The notes beneath the pieces were generated by a model that saw nothing but the letters and a program-made list of their open reading frames with translations, was not told where the DNA came from and did no database searches. A DNA stretch of 49,559 nucleotides, from NCBI GenBank assembly GCA_018398765.1, contig JAHBMJ010000110.1, positions 1-49,559 of the forward strand. Direction: 5' to 3'. Of the stretch, positions 45,001 to 49,559 are shown piece by piece. The position numbers and the translations under genes are program-made. The DNA is from Chromera velia (taxonomy: Eukaryota > Sar > Chromeraceae). Numbering within the stretch: the stretch's first letter is position 1; every line of letters begins with the position of its first letter.

Positions 45001-48000
45001 GAGGGCCAGGAGTGAGAGACGCGCAGAATGTGACGCTCGTCTCCCACCACATGTCCCGGTTTGTTTCCGAAACAGAGATTCGACAATTCGTCCATCAACA
45101 GACGGGCGTCTGAATTCATTGACGAGAAATTGAGATCGGAGAGGACCTCAGCCTCGTCTGAGAAGATGTTGCACCCCACAGCATCGAGACGCTTCTTCAA
45201 AACAGGGTGACCGGTCCAACTCACAGCAGCCGGTGGCCCGTCAGCGTGCCCCTCCGGGCCGCTCTGCACGCTCGAGCCGTCTCCGCCCTGATGGTGTGCG
45301 GGGGGGAAGGGAGGGGCACCCCCTGACCCTGTTCCGGTCTTGGCTGCATGGGGGGAGGCGCTGACTCTCTTCACGATTGTGGGCGGATAGGGGGAGGGAG
45401 GGAGGGATTCCTGAAGGATCGTGGAGGACGTAGGGGAGTGTCCACTCTGTGCAGATGCAGAGGGGTCAGTGCTGGGATTTCGAGGGGGGATCCATATGCT
45501 CCGACCTCCTTGCTGCTGCTGCGGCTGTGTTTGCGGTTGGGACCTGGGGCGATTCTCTGCCAGGCTTCTTGATAGAGAGGCAGGTGGGGTATGGGTTCCC
45601 TGACCACCACTGCCTCCCCCTGTAGAGCAGACTGCCTTTTCGACTGCTGTTGCGCGTCTGGTGGTTGCGTCAGTGTTGCTCTCTTTCTCCAGCATCTGGT
45701 CGGTTGTGACAAAGTGTGACTTTAGAGAGTCGTGCACAAGAATGAAAGCGACAGAGCGGATTTTCAGATTCCATCCTGCAATGTTATTGCGCACTCCGTA
45801 ACTGGGTGGTTGGGGTGTATGGAGACAAAGAATCTGGTCTATCTCGTTCCACGGCGGTTGGTCAGTCTGCTCAAACGTTCTGTTGACAAGCTTCCACGCT
45901 CTGCTGGGCGGTCGCATCGCAGAATCTGCAGGTGGTGGGAGGTTTCGTGGATCCGGTGGGCACCTGAGAGGCGACGCAAAGAAATCGGGAGGAGGGGAGC
46001 GGGAGGACGGCGAGGGGGAGGCTGCAGATGCGGAGCTGCTGCTTCTCGCGAGTGCGGGGTTGTGCCCCTCCGGCTCCAGTGGAACGTTGCCGAGAGAGAC
46101 ACCTGCTTCCTTGAGGGGGTTGAGGGGATCTTGGCGGAATGAGTCGGGATTTGCCCAAAGGAAAGGGCCTCTGTGTCGAACTTTGAAGGAGTACCGGTAG
46201 GGTTTGATGGAGTTTCCTTTTTCGTATTCTGTCGGAGAGGGGATCTGGGCAGCAGGTGTGGCTTTGTCTTCTTCTTCTTCTGTGTCTTTTTCCTTGTTTT
46301 GGTCGTCTTGGTCTGTGTTTTTGTGGAGATGTGCGCCCTCCTTCAACTGGCCCGCCTCTACACCTGCCTCGTTCTCTTTCGTTTTCTCTGCAACCAAAGG
46401 AGCCGGTAGGACAGCGGCTGCCTCGTTCTCTTTCGTTTTCTCTGCAACCGAAGGAGCCGGTAGGACAGCGGAAAGCTGCGCGTTGTCCTCTTTTGGGTTG
46501 TCGTCTGTGAGTGAGAGAAGAGGGGGCGGGCGGATAGGCGGTCCTCCAGTGTTGGACGAAAGGGGGTTGTGCAGCATGGCGGGGTCTCTTTCTGGGGGTG
46601 CAGGGAGTGGTAAGCCTAGGCCCGAGGTGGGAGTTTCGTTGAGGGGGCCGGGGGCCTGAGGGACGAGTGGAGTCAGGTGAGCCTGAGCTGAGGGATTGGG
46701 GACTGTGGCGGGGGTGTTTTCAATGGAGGAAGGAAAGGGGGGAATGAGGGGGGGCGTCTGGATGGCCCCTGCTCCTGTGGGGCCGTCTCTGTCTCTGTGG
46801 GTCCCTGGGAGGGATGAGGTCGAGGTCGCAAAGTCAGAGACGGCACGCACTCGCGTCATCAGATTGGGTGTCAACAGGGCGGTCGGGTTATTGATCCCGG
46901 CGGCAGTTGACGCTGGGGGCCGGACTGGGCCCGGTCCCTGAAATATTCCCGCTGAGGGTGTGGGGTTGGCTATGTCGGGTGTGAATCCTGCACGCGAGTG
47001 AGTGGATTTGTCTGCCTGCAGACCTGCAGTGTCTACTACCGACTGGGATTCCGTCGTTTGCATCCTTCGCCCAGGGTCGGTGTAGAGACGCGTCACTGTT
47101 GTCCTCGGGGCTTGAAGAGTGTCGGCGGCAGTCTGGTTTGCCTGGCCCCTCTCTTCTCCTTCTCGGCGGTCTGTTTGGTCTGCTGCTGGAGGCAGAGCGG
47201 GTTGCGCTGGGGGTCTGGCGAAGGGATGCATTGGGAGGAGGGGGGCACGGTAGACCTGCAGATTGGCGACAGCACCCGCAGCTGCTGCTGAAATGTCGAG
47301 ATCAGTAAAGTTGATCTTCCTTGCCGGTACAGCCCTTCCCTGTGCCGCAGTGGGCGAGTGACTCTGCAGAGAGGCTGCAGACCCAGAAAGGGTCAGGTTG
47401 CTTCGGTGTCCTCTGAGGCTTTGGCTCGCACTCTGAGACTGAGGGGGCTGCTGGGGGTGTGTCGGGATGCCGCCCATCGGCGGGTGGCCCACACTGACAA
47501 GCGAGGGGGAGGCGGACAGAGCGATTGTTTGAGAACGTGGACCTCCAAGCTGTGTGCCTGTGCCCGCAAGGATCCCACTGGCAACTGTATTCGTTCCTCC
47601 AGCAGAAGCAGAGAGGTTGAACAATGTGTCCATGTTGAAGTTGAAAGTCCCGTCGGCGCGCAGAACGGCAGACGCAGACGGACGCCCGAGGACGGACCGG
47701 TCCGGAAACATGGAACCACCATCTTCCCATTCGAGCATACCCCCCGCACCGTCTGGCGACTCTCCTCTGTCTGAGCTCTTCCCCGGGACCAGACTGTTCA
47801 AAGAGGCGTGCGAGAAAGAGAAACGTCCCCCCCCTGCGAGATGAGCCAGACTCGCAGCTGCAGACCCTCCTCTGACGAGTGCGAGACTGCCGAGAGAGGA
47901 GGACACAGCGAGAGTGGAAGGAGACGGTGTGAAGGGTCCAACCAGGTGAGTGGACGGGGTGGGAATGCCTAGGCCTAGGCCTCTCCCTTGATACAGCACA

Positions 48001-49250
48001 GAAGGGGGAGGGGGGGACTGAGGAGGTCCAGTGTTCCTGAGCGGATGCATCACTCTCCCCCCCCCTTGTGCTCCCAGAACGAGTGGTGACTGCGTCACGC
48101 GACTCAGAGCCTCGAAGTGTGCACCCGTGGCCGCTGTGGGAGAGGGTGAGGGTGAGTGCGCCATCTGAGTCCATCCGGGCCCCGATCCCGTTTTGTTGTT
48201 GTGCATATGAGCGGATACAGAGGAAACGGGAGAGAAGACGCGCTCAGCAGAGGAGGCCCCGGGAGGAAGGGAACCGACTGAACGTCCGCTCTGTTGATGG
48301 AGAACAGCAAGAGGGGGGAAGCTGCCTGACGTTCCTGCTGCTGCTGCATGGCCCGCCGCACTAGGAGACGGCTGTGCGTGTTGGAGCACTTGAAGGGGGA
48401 CGTTGGGTGAGGTAGCAGAACGCGGAATTCTGACAGGTGGGACCACAACAGAGTGGGCTCCGTGGGGAGAGGCGAGGGGGTTTTGGGAGGAGCGGTGGAG
48501 AGGGTGAGGTGGCATGTGCTTCTTGTCGAAGGCTGCCAAAGAGGGCTCTTTGAACTGGGCCACCTGCACGCACATGGAAGGAATGACATGACTCAACTGC
48601 TTCTCGGTTGCTCCATCAAAACTGCCGCAGACATGTAAAATACTTCGCAGCAGGTTCATACAATGTTCCGACACTTGAGTCCTAGAATGTTCTTTCTGCG
48701 TTTTGAACACCCCCAGAGACCACAACGATCATCATCGACGCTGATTTACTTCCTCCCTCCCCCCCCCAACCATCTACGCCCTGACTCACATTAATGTTTC
48801 CGGTCTCCGAGACCTCCAATTCCTGCAGGTACTCCTCGAAGCAGAGCTGCACTTTCCGGTCACTCCGGATGAACGGGTCTCTCTGACGAATTGCCTGCAA
48901 TGGGAAGTGAAGTGCACTCACTCATTAGTCAATCAATACACGGATGGATAAAGAGAAGCAAGCAAGTCAGATAGATAACCCCCCACCGTGCAGAATGAAA
49001 TGAACGCGTCAACGAAGGACTAGGAGAGACGCTCACAATCTCTCAATACAAAACAAAGACATTCAAAAGAGACGGGCCAGACAACCATAGAAAGAAAGAG
49101 AATTGGGGACGGCATGTAGAAAGCAAAGAACCGACAGACAAACCTCCGATGCAGAGCACACTTGAAGGTCCATCGAGAGACGGACAGCCACCATCTCGTT
49201 CAGCACAACCCTGCATTGGATGATCGATCAGACAGGCAGACAGATACACA

Positions 49251-49294
<44 letters not shown>

Positions 49295-49559
49295 AGACTT
49301 CGCACAAATGACTCGCAACCATCCAATGAAACGCTGTCAAGTTGGTGCAGTCCCCCTTTTGTTTCATCGTCAAGTACTCTCACGCAACTATGAGTCTGTC
49401 TCTAACAGACTTTCACCCGCCTATCGTACATATGCAAACGAATTGATTCGTGTATGCATTTCGGTACACAATTATGCACACACAAATACGTGCTCACTGA
49501 CTTCATCAGTCCCACTTCGGCGTTCGTCTCCCCGTCCTCTTCGTTGCCTGAGCTGAAAA
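42075..49559 (-). CDS. Long protein with Iml1/DEPDC5-like C-terminal part, 5' end outside window
   Basis: Phase-consistent exons: 49559-49502 (partial), 49210-49144, 48894-48790, 48695-43561, 43063-42972, 42867-42773, 42428-42075; an extra small exon near 42450-42560 is possible. The main exon alone has 1,711 codons without a break. Its first half is Ser/Pro/Gly-rich and probably disordered. The C-terminal region has FWIHYDSNFCSPLLFRFSVEW, then VFINRFLRRLNVLATKRNFA and LVQLP, and later GLYFVHLTRGKIFWHSSKLQ across an exon join. That order resembles the C-terminal part of Iml1/DEPDC5, the GATOR1 subunit that restrains TORC1 when amino acids are scarce. The match is by eye and no DEP domain was located, so an unrelated large protein remains possible. 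The tail has repeats of SFLGDVP type and ends at TAG. Confidence 0.5.
43064..43560 (-). other. Intron of the Iml1/DEPDC5-like gene
   Basis: The donor AG/GTGGGT and acceptor GGTTGCAG join in phase (leftover AG plus G). The content is purine-rich simple sequence on the plus strand, without another exon that I can support. Confidence 0.6.
46364..46471 (-). repeat. 54 bp coding tandem repeat
   Basis: Two 54 bp units code AVLPAPxVAEKTKENEA-like repeats (18 residues) in the long exon. The period keeps the reading frame. Confidence 0.85.
48895..49501 (-). other. Two introns flanking a 67-base exon, with CA/GA array
   Basis: The small exon 49210-49144 codes VVLNEMVAVRLSMDLQVC and joins in phase on both sides. 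The upstream intron starts GTCAGTGAG and holds CA and GA dinucleotides at about 49246-49293 (TG/TC in sense) close to its acceptor. Confidence 0.6.

Overview
This window looks like nuclear DNA of a protist with many introns and many simple repeats. Base composition is moderate to GC-rich in coding parts, and the spacers between genes are AT-rich. A RAP-type domain, long disordered low-complexity tails, a cluster of TGCATGCA motifs like those bound by ApiAP2 factors, and a plant-type phosphoglycerate-mutase-like enzyme together suggest an alveolate alga, possibly a chromerid related to Chromera. That assignment is inference. I saw no bacterial, organellar or viral gene, no rRNA or tRNA, and no clear transposon.

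Layout. (1) 300-2344 (+): 3' end of a RAP-domain gene. (2) 3065-5341 (-): intronless F-box-like gene, convergent with the first. (3) 6328-22976 (+): one giant eight-exon gene of about 4,700 codons with WD40-type repeats and a very long disordered tail. An N inside a poly-C run splits its last exon. (4) 28870 to about 23525 (-): unrecognised gene with an AT-hook-like motif. (5) 37239-31180 (-): cyclin-like gene in eight inferred exons. (6) 37807-41462 (+): two-exon histidine phosphatase, divergent from the cyclin gene, with a 2.8 kb intron made largely of microsatellites. (7) 49559-42075 (-): long gene, cut by the window edge, whose C-terminal part resembles Iml1/DEPDC5 of the GATOR1 complex. 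Exon joins were chosen so that splice phase agrees on both sides.

The most striking observation is in the cyclin-like gene. Its coding sequence is good but breaks frame about eight times inside exons, always in the +1 sense, and flanking splice phases independently require these shifts. Most breaks lie at short direct repeats whose spacing is 3n+1, three of them exactly 10 bp. The abandoned frames all close at TGA. Sequencing over-calls, tiny introns, excised DNA segments or programmed +1 frameshifting could each explain this, and cDNA would decide.

A second theme is the link between introns and microsatellites. Tetranucleotide arrays start exactly at splice donors (GTCA, GTGA) or run into acceptors (CTGT, CTGC), and several acceptors or exon-intron junctions are tandemly duplicated.
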